Positions 1 through 7,404 of a DNA stretch of 17,966 nt are shown in pieces. Source of the DNA: an uncultured Lachnospiraceae bacterium (GTDB lineage Bacteria; Bacillota; Clostridia; Lachnospirales; Lachnospiraceae); NCBI GenBank assembly GCA_902782965.1, contig CACZPG010000143.1, forward strand, positions 1 to 17,966, in the 5' to 3' direction. Position 1 is the first letter of the stretch. Each line of letters opens with the position of its first letter. Position numbers and translations under genes: made by a program. Under the pieces are notes generated by a model. It worked only from the letters and a program-made list of their open reading frames with translations. It was not told the DNA's origin and made no database searches.

Positions 1-51
1 GCTGCAAAGCAGGATAACTGCGATTACTAAAACAATGATTAATGCTGGCAT
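1..51 (-). CDS. Start of a membrane-anchored protein, probably SPFH/band 7 (stomatin-like), cut by the window edge
   Basis: Only the first 17 codons are visible, starting at ATG 51-49. They read MPALIIVLVIAVILLCS, a short uncharged hydrophobic segment that would be an N-terminal membrane anchor. A strong AAAGGAGG lies 10 bases upstream of the ATG, so this is very likely a real gene start. The SPFH/band 7 call is inference from context: short NfeD proteins are commonly encoded next to stomatin/slipin-like SPFH proteins, which begin with just this kind of hairpin-like membrane segment. No SPFH domain residues are in view, so another small membrane protein cannot be excluded. Confidence 0.6.
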   Translation of the reverse strand, partial: MPALIIVLVIAVILLCS

Positions 52-88
52 AATACTTAAACCTCCTTTTTGGGTATATCCTTAATCC

Positions 89-228
89 GCATTTTGAAGA
101 AAAACTTTTTCGACATCGCTTCCGCTCGGTGCGGGTTTCCCTAAGAGTACTAAGCTCTCACTTCGTTACACTCGTGAATCGCTAAGTACTCAGACCCGCA
201 ACGGTCTCAAAAAGTGTTCTCAAAATGC
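89..228. repeat. 140-bp element with terminal inverted repeats and nested stems (MITE-like or structured RNA)
   Basis: The ends are imperfect inverted repeats: 89-114 begins GCATTTTGA and contains ACTTTTT, and 204-228 is its reverse complement with a few gaps and mismatches. Inside, further complementary arms are nested in order: 131-136 GCGGGT with 194-199 ACCCGC, 145-151 GAGTACT with 185-191 AGTACTC, and 158-161 TCAC with 174-177 GTGA. Base composition is clearly more GC-rich than the AT-rich flanks. No ORF of note and no clean target-site duplication were found. It sits in the nfeD/SPFH intergenic space and would be transcribed with them. It could be a small non-autonomous mobile element, a BIME/REP-like dispersed palindrome or a structured RNA; this window holds only one copy. 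Confidence 0.65.
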
Positions 229-319
229 TCAGTTAATTAATTCTTCTTTTTTGTAGAAAACCTAAACTTTTATAATTAACATCCTGTTCCTTTTATTACT
301 AAAAAGATCATTCTCTATT
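229..319. other. AT-rich spacer downstream of nfeD
   Basis: This stretch lies between the nfeD stop and the inverted-repeat element. It holds only a distant AT-rich inverted repeat, GTTAATTA 232-239 with TAATTAAC 273-280, which is weak given the base composition. I see no gene, promoter or clear terminator. Confidence 0.4.
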
Positions 320-760
320 CTAAACTGTTTCGACCTCCCGCCGGACATAGAGTCTTGTTCCTTCCAGGCGCTGGATGACTACCAGAGTTCCTTCCGGAAT
401 GACGCTTCCGTCGTCGGATACGGCTCTCCATTCAACATCGCCGAGTTTTATCATTCCTGTTCCGGCGTTGTTGTCTACAGTGACCAGTACTTTCTCCGTT
501 CGCCCGATCAGGCTGTCTGTATTGGTTTTTTCCTGACCTATTGCCAGATGTTTCTTGGCAAGTGGTCTCATCACCAGAAGAAGTACCGTTGAAACTACAA
601 TGAATGCGACTATCTGCAACCAGATTGGTCCATTCATATATCCTATGATTGCCGCTACTATTGCTCCTCCGGTAAACCAGATTGATGATAATCCGAGAGA
701 TATTATCTCGACTACCAGAGCCACCGCCGCGACAATTACCCAAAACATACCATAGCTCAT
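320..760 (-). CDS. NfeD family membrane protein (short form)
   Basis: A 146-residue protein with two to three hydrophobic helices at about residues 5-25, 27-43 and 45-64, then a soluble beta-rich domain at about 82-143 that fits the NfeD C-terminal OB fold (the GTGMIKLGDVEWRA stretch at 100-113 and EGTLVVI at 123-129). This is the short NfeD form without the N-terminal ClpP-like protease domain. Short NfeD proteins act with SPFH/stomatin-type membrane scaffold proteins, and the next gene starts with a hydrophobic segment as expected of that partner. The ATG at 760-758 is preceded by AAGGTGAGG. The gene is about 160 bases from the aconitase gene and I see no convincing promoter of its own. Family assignment is firm; the cellular role is not known from sequence. 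Confidence 0.88.
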   Translation of the reverse strand: MSYGMFWVIVAAVALVVEIISLGLSSIWFTGGAIVAAIIGYMNGPIWLQIVAFIVVSTVLLLVMRPLAKKHLAIGQEKTNTDSLIGRTEKVLVTVDNNAGTGMIKLGDVEWRAVSDDGSVIPEGTLVVIQRLEGTRLYVRREVETV

Positions 761-792
761 ATCCTCACCTTCTTTCCAAACAATGATACTTC

Positions 793-815
793 ATCAAAAT
801 GACTTACATTTTGAT
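793..815. promoter_or_regulatory. Perfect 9-bp inverted repeat upstream of nfeD
   Basis: ATCAAAATG at 793-801 and CATTTTGAT at 807-815 are exact reverse complements separated by five bases. The site lies about 33 bases before the nfeD start codon in the aconitase-nfeD spacer. No T-run follows on the minus strand, so it is not a standard terminator. It may be an operator or a leader hairpin; the AT-rich stem makes either tentative. Confidence 0.35.
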
Positions 816-918
816 TATGGATGTCTTAGTTCCTCCCATATTAACAGAGAAGAACCCGAACATGAATGATATTTCAGGCAAAATAATTATTTCTATTTCT
901 CCAAATCAGAGAATTAGA

Positions 919-3228
919 TTAATGATCTCTATAGTAATTGATGAGACATCCACTGGTGATGATTGTTCTCTCATCATCCGTAAGCTCACCGAGTTTAAGA
1001 GAGATTTCTTTCATATCTTTGTTAACTATATAACCTTTGATAACCTCAGCTTTCTCTTCAACAGCTTTCTTTATCTCAGGAATGAAGATATAATCACCAT
1101 TTTCAAATCCATATGGATTATCAGACGTTATGTCAACCGCATTCTCATCCATGATGAATGGAAGCATTCCCCAGTTAATTAGGTTAGATCTGTATCTCTT
1201 GGTAGCATACTCACGTGCAATATTTGCCCATCCACCAAGTACTTTCTGACAGGATGCAGCCTGCTCACGAGCAGAACCGTCTCCCGGTTTAATCGCATAT
1301 ATTGTACTTCCAAATCCTGTATTCTTGCGGTTGGCTCCTTCGAATTTTTCCTTAACCTTTGGCATTACCTCTTTGATTTCAGGATAAATTTCACAAGGAT
1401 GTCCATCTGCCTCACGGGCTACTTCTACTGCATGGAATTCCTTAGCTCTTCCTACATATTCAGGATCCTTACGTGACAGAGTAAACTCAGCAAGTCCGAT
1501 AGGATTGGATCTGAAGGATGATGTCTCACCTGAAGGAATAAGCTCATCTGTTGTTGTAACCGGATCAGTAATTACTGAACATACCTTCAGAAGAAGGTTT
1601 TCTGTAAGTGCCGGCATAGCAGGCCATGGTTTAATATTCGGTCCCTGCTTAAGCTCTTCTTCAGGTTTTGCTTTCTTCCATCCGTCATATACTCTGTTCT
1701 CATAAATAGACTTATCGAAGAAATACTTCGGTCCTGTATATTCTACATCAATATCTGTAGCCGGTGTAAGGAAGCCCTTATTAACTGCAGTAGCAGCAAT
1801 AGAACGTGCATCCATAAGTGCCACGGAACTGATCTGACCATTCTGAATCTTAGAACCTTCTCTGTTAGGGAAGTTACGAGTAGAATGTCTGATTGAAAGT
1901 GCGTTATTGGCCGGTGTATCTCCTGCTCCGAAACATGGACCGCAGAAGGCTGTCTTGATAATAGCACCGGTCTTCATGATATCTGCAGCACGTCCATTAT
2001 TAACAAGTTCCATCATAACAGGCATACTTGCAGGATATACATCAAGTGTAAATTCATCATTTCCGATATAGTGTCCCTTCAGGATATCAGCAGCATCACA
2101 TATATTCTCGAAACCACCGCCGGCACATCCGGCAATGATACCCTGTTCAACGTAAAGCTTTCCATCACGGATCTTATCTGTAAGCTTAAATTCAACATCA
2201 CCTGTAAGCTGCTTACGTCCATTTTCTTCACACTCATGAAGAATATCCTTAAGGTTGGCATTTAATTCTTCAATAGTAAATGTATTTGAAGGATGGAATG
2301 GAAGTGCAATCATAGGACGAATCTTTGAGAGATCCACATATACTACTCCATCATAATATGCCACATCAGCAGGACTAAGTTCCTTATAAGCTTCAGGTCT
2401 GTAGTGAGTCTCAAACCACTCCTTAGTATTCTCATCTGTCTTCCAGATTGATGAAAGGCAGGTTGTTTCTGTTGTCATTACATCAACACCAATACGGAAG
2501 TCAGTTGAAAGCTTATCAACGCCGGGACCAACGAACTCCATAACGCTGTTCTTTACATATCCATTCTTAAATGTAGCTCCGATAAGAGCAAGGGCAACAT
2601 CCTGAGGACCAACTCCCTTCACCGGCTCACCATCAAGGTAGATTGCGATAACCTTAGGAGACTTAACATCATAAGTTCTTCCAAGAAGCTGCTTAGCAAG
2701 CTCTCCTCCACCCTCTCCGATAGCCATGGTACCGAGAGCACCATATCTTGTATGACTGTCAGAGCCAAGTATCATGGCTCCACATTCAGCAAGCTCCTCG
2801 CGGGCATACTGATGAATAACAGCCTGATGAGGAGGTACATAGATTCCACCATACTTCTTAGCTGCTGACAGACCGAACATATGATCATCTTCATTAATTG
2901 TTCCACCAACTGCACAGAGTGAATTGTGGCAGTTTGTCAAAACATATGGAATAGGAAATTCCTTAAGACCTGATGCTCTTGCAGTCTGGATAATTCCGAC
3001 GAAGGTAATATCATGTGATGTCATCTTGTCAAATTTGATCTTAAGATTCTCAGAATCACCTGATGTATTATGTTCAGTGAGAATTCCATGAGCTATTGTT
3101 CCTTTAGCCGCCTCTTCCTTGGACACGGTTATTCCTTTACTGCTCAGCTCATTTACTCCATCGGGAGTATCGGCAACCAGTTCCTTACCATTAATCAGAT
3201 AAGCTCCAGTATCGTATAGCTTGATCAT
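919..3228 (-). CDS. Aconitase-family hydratase (probable aconitate hydratase)
   Basis: A 769-residue single-chain aconitase-family enzyme, expected to interconvert citrate and isocitrate through a [4Fe-4S] cluster in the cytoplasm. The three cluster ligands are visible as Cys368 (IAGCAGG) and Cys429/Cys432 (CGPCFG). Other family signatures are GSDSHT at 155-160, the arginine-rich TRNFPNREGS at 450-459 (matching the NRNF segment) and GDGSAREQAA at 649-658 in the C-terminal swivel domain. Those ligands and arginines argue against aconitase X and support a functional enzyme. The last 20 or so residues (ERTIITSGCLINYY at 753-766) resemble the tails of LeuD/homoaconitase-type proteins. ATG 3228-3226 follows AGGAGG with a 7-base spacer. 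Substrate is inferred: a homoaconitase or related hydratase is possible, but a citrate synthase gene 10 kb away favours aconitase. I see no clear terminator after it. Confidence 0.82.
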   Translation of the reverse strand: MIKLYDTGAYLINGKELVADTPDGVNELSSKGITVSKEEAAKGTIAHGILTEHNTSGDSENLKIKFDKMTSHDITFVGIIQTARASGLKEFPIPYVLTNCHNSLCAVGGTINEDDHMFGLSAAKKYGGIYVPPHQAVIHQYAREELAECGAMILGSDSHTRYGALGTMAIGEGGGELAKQLLGRTYDVKSPKVIAIYLDGEPVKGVGPQDVALALIGATFKNGYVKNSVMEFVGPGVDKLSTDFRIGVDVMTTETTCLSSIWKTDENTKEWFETHYRPEAYKELSPADVAYYDGVVYVDLSKIRPMIALPFHPSNTFTIEELNANLKDILHECEENGRKQLTGDVEFKLTDKIRDGKLYVEQGIIAGCAGGGFENICDAADILKGHYIGNDEFTLDVYPASMPVMMELVNNGRAADIMKTGAIIKTAFCGPCFGAGDTPANNALSIRHSTRNFPNREGSKIQNGQISSVALMDARSIAATAVNKGFLTPATDIDVEYTGPKYFFDKSIYENRVYDGWKKAKPEEELKQGPNIKPWPAMPALTENLLLKVCSVITDPVTTTDELIPSGETSSFRSNPIGLAEFTLSRKDPEYVGRAKEFHAVEVAREADGHPCEIYPEIKEVMPKVKEKFEGANRKNTGFGSTIYAIKPGDGSAREQAASCQKVLGGWANIAREYATKRYRSNLINWGMLPFIMDENAVDITSDNPYGFENGDYIFIPEIKKAVEEKAEVIKGYIVNKDMKEISLKLGELTDDERTIITSGCLINYYRDH

Positions 3229-3272
3229 TCTTTTGCCTCCTGTGTTATAATCGTTATCTTTTATACATTATT

Positions 3273-3364
3273 ACTCATGCATATATAATACTACTCATGC
3301 ACAACTTGAGTATTATATCATAAATTAATCATTATTTCTACATTTCATATCTACGACTCATGCA
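3273..3364 (-). repeat. Three direct copies of TGCATGAGT around the aconitase promoter
   Basis: Read on the minus strand, TGCATGAGT occurs at 3364-3356, 3301-3293 and 3281-3273. The downstream pair is spaced exactly 20 bases start to start, about two helical turns, and lies just past the predicted transcription start; the third copy lies just upstream of the -35 region. Each copy is followed by a purine plus TA (CGTA, AGTA, AATA), giving a consensus TGCATGAGTNRTA. I see no fourth exact copy in the window. The placement is that of binding sites for a transcription factor; its identity is unknown. Confidence 0.65.
3312..3340 (-). promoter_or_regulatory. Extended -10 promoter for the aconitase gene
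   Basis: TGATATAAT at 3320-3312 is a perfect extended -10 element (TGnTATAAT). Seventeen bases upstream is TAGAAA (3340-3335), a 4/6 match to the -35 consensus. The predicted start is near 3305, giving a leader of about 77 bases. It begins right after the zinc-ribbon gene ends, so the aconitase gene probably has its own transcript. Confidence 0.6.
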
Positions 3365-3366
3365 GT

Positions 3367-4632
3367 CTAATTCTGTTTTGCCTTCTTTTCAGTAGTCTTC
3401 TTCAGGAAATTATCATATTTATTGGTAACCCTGAAACTTCCGGGAACCACAAAATTAATGGCTTTTGTACCCTTATGAACGCTCTGTGTCTTACCTTTCA
3501 TAACAAAGGCAACTATAAGGGCTATTATCAGTGATACTACCGACACGCCGATTGCACCCTGAGGTGTAAGGCCTGAACCGGCAAACTGAACTATTGCCAT
3601 CAATATTCCGGCAAGAACTGCAAATACTCCGAAGAGAACACCGAAGAACTTGCCATTACTGCAAGGAACATCTCCTACAAGTTTTCCTGTCTGACCATTC
3701 ATGGCAAATACATATTTATTTCCGTTCCAGACGGTATTAAGAATCCAAACCGGATACAAAGCATATTTGTGAGATGTATTGCTCTTCCTGATATTTATAT
3801 TCTTCTGATTAACTGAGTCATAATCCTTTACCTGACCTCGAAGCAGATCCTCAGCTGTATGCTTCATTCTGGTATCAGCTCTGGCAGCACAATCTTTCGC
3901 CTCTACGTCATATCTGTCTGCCAGATAACCCGCAAGATATGCAGAACTGTACGGAACAGCATCCTTAACATCATAAGGCTCAATTGAATCCATAAGGCTG
4001 TCATCCATCTTATTGGAAGCGTCCGCCGGAACATTCTCGAATTTCATATCACCTTCACGCATAACATCATAGAAGCTGGTATCTGTATATTCGAACTTTG
4101 CATCCTCACGCTTATCAATTTTCTTAGCCTCGTAATCTGCCTTTGCATGAATATCTGCATTAAAGAGCCAGAAAGGTACATAAACACCCTTCAGTTCTTT
4201 AATATGATTCTCTGATTTAAATGCTGAAGGAGCAAGTTTCACACTGTTTATATGCTTCTTCAGTTCCTCCGCTGCTGCATGTTTATTCAACTTGAAGGGT
4301 ATTACAAGATCGGGTTTAAGACTGCCTTCAAATTTGCTTGAAATAACAATAGGATTCTCGCAGTAAGGACATTTGGTTGATGCCATACTCTTATCACCTA
4401 CGACTTCTCCTCCGCAGTTCTTGCATTCATAAACCACCAGACCCTCATCTTCCATATTCCACTGGTCTTCCTTTGGCTTATAATCAGCTTCACCGCCTTC
4501 TGCCTTCTCAGCTTCGTACTCAGAAACATCATATTCAGATCCACAGCTGGAACATACCAGTTTCTGTTTACGCGAACTGAATTGTAAGGTGCCCCCACAA
4601 GCCTGACATTTGTAATTATTCAACTCAGCCAT
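3367..4632 (-). CDS. Membrane protein with two N-terminal zinc ribbons
   Basis: A 421-residue protein that I do not recognise by name. Residues 9-30 hold a CxxC-x14-CxxC zinc ribbon (Cys9, 12, 27, 30), and 70-91 hold a second with the same spacing (Cys70, 73, 88, 91), of the TFIIB/primosomal-helicase style used in many uncharacterised bacterial proteins. A central soluble region (about 105-325) includes YVPFWLFNAD at 151-160 and PVWIL plus AMNGQTGKLVG at 294-320, motifs that recur in this group. Two membrane helices follow at about 329-350 and 361-378, then a basic tail. The N-terminal 325 residues are likely cytoplasmic. The ATG has GAGGAGG 11 bases upstream, and only 28 bases separate it from the HAD gene, so the two are probably co-transcribed. 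Function unknown. Confidence 0.8.
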   Translation of the reverse strand: MAELNNYKCQACGGTLQFSSRKQKLVCSSCGSEYDVSEYEAEKAEGGEADYKPKEDQWNMEDEGLVVYECKNCGGEVVGDKSMASTKCPYCENPIVISSKFEGSLKPDLVIPFKLNKHAAAEELKKHINSVKLAPSAFKSENHIKELKGVYVPFWLFNADIHAKADYEAKKIDKREDAKFEYTDTSFYDVMREGDMKFENVPADASNKMDDSLMDSIEPYDVKDAVPYSSAYLAGYLADRYDVEAKDCAARADTRMKHTAEDLLRGQVKDYDSVNQKNINIRKSNTSHKYALYPVWILNTVWNGNKYVFAMNGQTGKLVGDVPCSNGKFFGVLFGVFAVLAGILMAIVQFAGSGLTPQGAIGVSVVSLIIALIVAFVMKGKTQSVHKGTKAINFVVPGSFRVTNKYDNFLKKTTEKKAKQN

Positions 4633-4660
4633 TTACTCTTATACCTCCTCATTATATTAA

Positions 4661-5311
4661 TTATCCTTCCGCAAGCATATATTCTGCTGCATCCAGAAGA
4701 TTATCTGCTCTGAATGAAATATATTTCTTCAGCTCTTCATCAGGTTCTGTCAGATCCGGAACCATTATTACTCTACAGCCTGCCCTAAACGCAGACAGCA
4801 CACCATTAGGAGCGTCCTCCACAGCAAAAGCCTCTTCCGGCTGCACTCCCATTTCACCGGCTGCAAACTGATATACATCCGGTGCAGGTTTACCTTCCTT
4901 TACCATTCTGGCACTGATTACTTTATCAAAGAAGGGAGCAAGGCCCGTTCTTCTCAGATATTCATCTGTCGTAAAGCTCCTGGTCGCAGTAGCCACTCCC
5001 AGTCTGAAACCATTATCCTTTAGTAGAGTAAGCGCTTCTCTTACAAAGGGTTTCAAAGGAATATCAAGATTCTGCATCACAGGCTCCATTAATTCCTTTC
5101 GATAGTTTCGGATTTCATCATAGGCTTTATCACTTCCTGTGAGTTCTTTCATCTTCTGAATAGCGAAGCTGTGACCCAGGCTTCTGAATCCAAGAAATTC
5201 CTCAGCAGAAATATGATAGCCAAGCCTGTCCGCTGCCATATTCCAATATTTCTGATATATTCTTTCTGTATCCAGAAGAGTTCCATCCAGATCAAATAAA
5301 GCCGTTATCAT
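4661..5311 (-). CDS. HAD-superfamily hydrolase, beta-phosphoglucomutase/PGP-like
   Basis: A 216-residue haloacid-dehalogenase hydrolase, probably a phosphatase or phosphomutase for a small sugar phosphate in the cytoplasm. Motif I is FDLDGTLLDTE at residues 6-16 with nucleophile Asp7 and acid/base Asp9; motif II is the Thr/Ser in GVATATRS; the motif III Lys lies in EGKPAPD; motif IV is the acidic pair in AVEDAPNG. A helical cap domain lies between motifs I and II, as in the beta-phosphoglucomutase group. I start it at ATG 5311-5309 and not at the upstream ATG at 5392, because GGAGAGG sits just before it, motif I belongs close to the N terminus, and the longer version would begin inside the preceding terminator. 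The zinc-ribbon gene follows after 28 bases. Substrate cannot be read from the sequence. Confidence 0.88.
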   Translation of the reverse strand: MITALFDLDGTLLDTERIYQKYWNMAADRLGYHISAEEFLGFRSLGHSFAIQKMKELTGSDKAYDEIRNYRKELMEPVMQNLDIPLKPFVREALTLLKDNGFRLGVATATRSFTTDEYLRRTGLAPFFDKVISARMVKEGKPAPDVYQFAAGEMGVQPEEAFAVEDAPNGVLSAFRAGCRVIMVPDLTEPDEELKKYISFRADNLLDAAEYMLAEG

Positions 5312-5315
5312 TACA

Positions 5316-5322
5316 CCTCTCC
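5316..5322 (-). promoter_or_regulatory. Ribosome binding site that sets the HAD gene start
   Basis: GGAGAGG on the minus strand, with GGAG ending 7 bases before ATG 5311-5309. It supports the 216-residue protein over the 243-residue reading that starts at 5392. Confidence 0.75.
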
Positions 5323-5345
5323 ATCTTGCAAACCATAGATATTTT

Positions 5346-5374
5346 ATTTTAACACTTTCCAGCTGTTTCCACAA
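5346..5374 (-). promoter_or_regulatory. Candidate promoter for the HAD/zinc-ribbon operon
   Basis: TTGTGG (5374-5369), a 17-base spacer and TAAAAT (5351-5346) lie directly between the terminator of the AAA+ gene and the HAD start codon. The match is partial (4/6 and 5/6), but position and spacing fit a sigma-A promoter. Confidence 0.45.
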
Positions 5375-5403
5375 GAAAAACCACCGAAGCAAGCGGTGGT
5401 TTT
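5374..5403 (-). terminator. Rho-independent terminator after the AAA+ ATPase gene
   Basis: AAAACCACCG (5377-5386) and CGGTGGTTTT (5394-5403) form a 10-bp stem with a 7-base loop. On the minus strand the 3' arm ends in a T-run (TTTTTCTT). It lies 26 bases after the stop codon at 5429. The A/T symmetry means it could also terminate plus-strand transcripts. Confidence 0.9.
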
Positions 5404-5428
5404 CCTGTATTACATCTGTATAAAATAT

Positions 5429-7375
5429 TTATTCTTTCACATCTTCCAGTTTTACTGTTGTGAGTACATTTGCATCTATATTAGCTATCTGAACGATTCT
5501 ATTTGCATGTCGTTCAATACATCTTTCAAAATAATTTCTGACCTCTCGGGCATTCGCAAAGTTCTTGGTTTTTACAGAAACCATTTCATTAAGAAATTGC
5601 TTTACGAAGTCTGAACTATCACCTGTCAGAGAATAATCCTGATTATCACACATAAGCTTAAATATGCTGAATAATTCTTCTACGGAATAATCAGGGAATT
5701 CTATAAATTTATTAAATCTGGATTTCAGTCCCGGATTGGAGTCTATGAAATCCTTCATTTCGTCAGTATATCCGGCCACTATCACTACCAGATCATCTCT
5801 ATCGTCCTCCATCCTTTTAAGAAGAGTATCAACAGCCTCCTGACCGAAATCATTTCCCTCAGCATTTGTAAGTGTATAAGCTTCATCTATGAACAGCACT
5901 CCACCCAGAGCATTATCGATAACCTCAGAGGTTTTCCTGGCAGTCTGTCCTACATATCCTTCAACAAGTCCGGCCCTGTCCACCTCTATCATCTGACCCT
6001 TACTTACTACACCGAGTTTATGATAAATTCCGGCGATAAGTCTGGCTACTGTTGTTTTACCTGTTCCGGGATTTCCCGAAAAAACCAGATGAAGGGACAT
6101 GTCCGGAGTTTTGAGGCCCATTTCCTTTCTCATCTTATTTACTTTGACAAGATTGATAAGATTATTCAGACCATCCTTAACAGAATCCAGTCCTATAAGG
6201 GAATTCAGTTCATTCATCAGACAGCCTATATCTTCTGTATCATTGGCTTCATGAATCTTGATTCCTGTAAGATCTTCCAGTTTAGCTTTCTCCTCAACAC
6301 CAAGCCTTTTGCTCTTAGCATTGTTCTCATATCCAGATTTAGCACCGAAAACAGATCCTATATTATCAGCTGACTTATCAGCTGTATTATCAGACTCAGG
6401 AGAATCAGAACACGCTTCACCATTCTTATCAACCACCATACCCATGTCTATGCTGCCATTGGGGGTGTGAAAAAGCATATCCTCATCAAAACCGGTTCCT
6501 AAGTCCTCACGTTTATGATTGTAATCATCTATAATAAGAGCAGCATCAAGCGCAGCTCTTGACTTAGTATAGGGCTTCTCCTCATTTCTTTTTCTGTTTC
6601 CAAAGAAGCCTCTTCTACGGCCTCCAAATATCGAGCCAAGTTCTGAAGCATAAGTCAGAGACCCTCCGAAAAGAACCGTGGTAAGTGCATCTGCAAGGAG
6701 CGATGACCGATTCGATGATGCATTTGTATAGCTGATATCCATTCCGTCCAGCGATGAAGACGCAATATCTCTCGCTTTATTTGCAGCTATCATCGCCTGA
6801 TCTCTGTCATAAGCATTCCTATACTCAGCAGAATTATCTGCCATCTGTCTTCTGACTGCGTTGGGATTATTATTCAGAAGTCCGAAACTGTCCAGATAAT
6901 TATTCATCATATTAATGTACTGTGAAAGTCTGTTTGCTTCCAGATCACTAATTCCCCTGAAGGCTATAAAATAGCAGCCTACATCATTAAATGTATTCAC
7001 AAGGTATTTAGCAAGTGATATACCATATCCCGAACGTCTGGAAAACGGTGAGATATCATCTTTTACGAAATATTTGAGAGAAGCCGGAACCTCACTCAGA
7101 ATCTTCTCTTCGTCACAGTTCTGATCACGGAATATAAGAAAATTTTCACGGGAAATAACAATCTGCAGTGTATTATTTATGAAATCTATCTGCTCATAAA
7201 TTTCACTGCTGTCATCATCATAGAGATACGCCAAAAAAACCAGCAGATCTTCCTTCAGCTGGTTTCTTAATGTTAGTTTTGCATCCTGCGGATATGTACC
7301 ATTCTTCTTCCAGCCAATCTCATCAGCATAGGAAAAGGAATAGGTGACCATTGCGGCAACATCCTTAGTGATCAT
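5429..7375 (-). CDS. AAA+ ATPase, CbbX/SpoVK-type, with an uncharacterised N-terminal region
   Basis: A 648-residue cytoplasmic ATPase. The C-terminal AAA+ module spans about 385-645: Walker A GNPGTGKT at 434-441, the aromatic pore loop YVGQTA at 474-479, Walker B VLFIDEAY at 493-500, the sensor-1 region VAGYTDEM at 533-540, arginine finger candidates in LKSRFNKF at 550-557 and sensor 2 in NAREVRN at 608-614. This pattern is that of the CbbX/SpoVK/EccA class, hexameric remodelling ATPases. Residues 1-170 form a helical region with no motif I can name; a TerB/DjlA-like fold is only a guess. Residues 171-370 are a charged, Ser/Asn-rich linker with a Gly/Phe/Arg patch (GGRRRGFFGNRKR at 251-263). 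ATG 7375-7373 has GAGGGG 8 bases upstream. The gene follows porB by 85 bases and ends at a strong terminator. Its client is unknown; a role with POR is possible but only inferred. Confidence 0.85.
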   Translation of the reverse strand: MITKDVAAMVTYSFSYADEIGWKKNGTYPQDAKLTLRNQLKEDLLVFLAYLYDDDSSEIYEQIDFINNTLQIVISRENFLIFRDQNCDEEKILSEVPASLKYFVKDDISPFSRRSGYGISLAKYLVNTFNDVGCYFIAFRGISDLEANRLSQYINMMNNYLDSFGLLNNNPNAVRRQMADNSAEYRNAYDRDQAMIAANKARDIASSSLDGMDISYTNASSNRSSLLADALTTVLFGGSLTYASELGSIFGGRRRGFFGNRKRNEEKPYTKSRAALDAALIIDDYNHKREDLGTGFDEDMLFHTPNGSIDMGMVVDKNGEACSDSPESDNTADKSADNIGSVFGAKSGYENNAKSKRLGVEEKAKLEDLTGIKIHEANDTEDIGCLMNELNSLIGLDSVKDGLNNLINLVKVNKMRKEMGLKTPDMSLHLVFSGNPGTGKTTVARLIAGIYHKLGVVSKGQMIEVDRAGLVEGYVGQTARKTSEVIDNALGGVLFIDEAYTLTNAEGNDFGQEAVDTLLKRMEDDRDDLVVIVAGYTDEMKDFIDSNPGLKSRFNKFIEFPDYSVEELFSIFKLMCDNQDYSLTGDSSDFVKQFLNEMVSVKTKNFANAREVRNYFERCIERHANRIVQIANIDANVLTTVKLEDVKE

Positions 7376-7404
7376 ATTTGTATCCCCTCAATGATTCTAA
7401 GATA

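Noticed and set aside
761..918. Terminator after the aconitase gene
   Set aside because: Only a 5-bp TTCTC/GAGAA stem and an AT-rich dyad are present, neither followed by a T-run on the minus strand.
3247..3340. CcpC-type ATAA-N7-TTAT box at the aconitase promoter
   Set aside because: The nearest matches have spacers of 3 or 8 bases; the AT-rich background makes such near-matches common.
5312..5392. Upstream in-frame ATG that would lengthen the HAD protein by 27 residues
   Set aside because: It begins inside the terminator of the preceding gene and lacks a ribosome binding site; motif I would sit too far from the N terminus.
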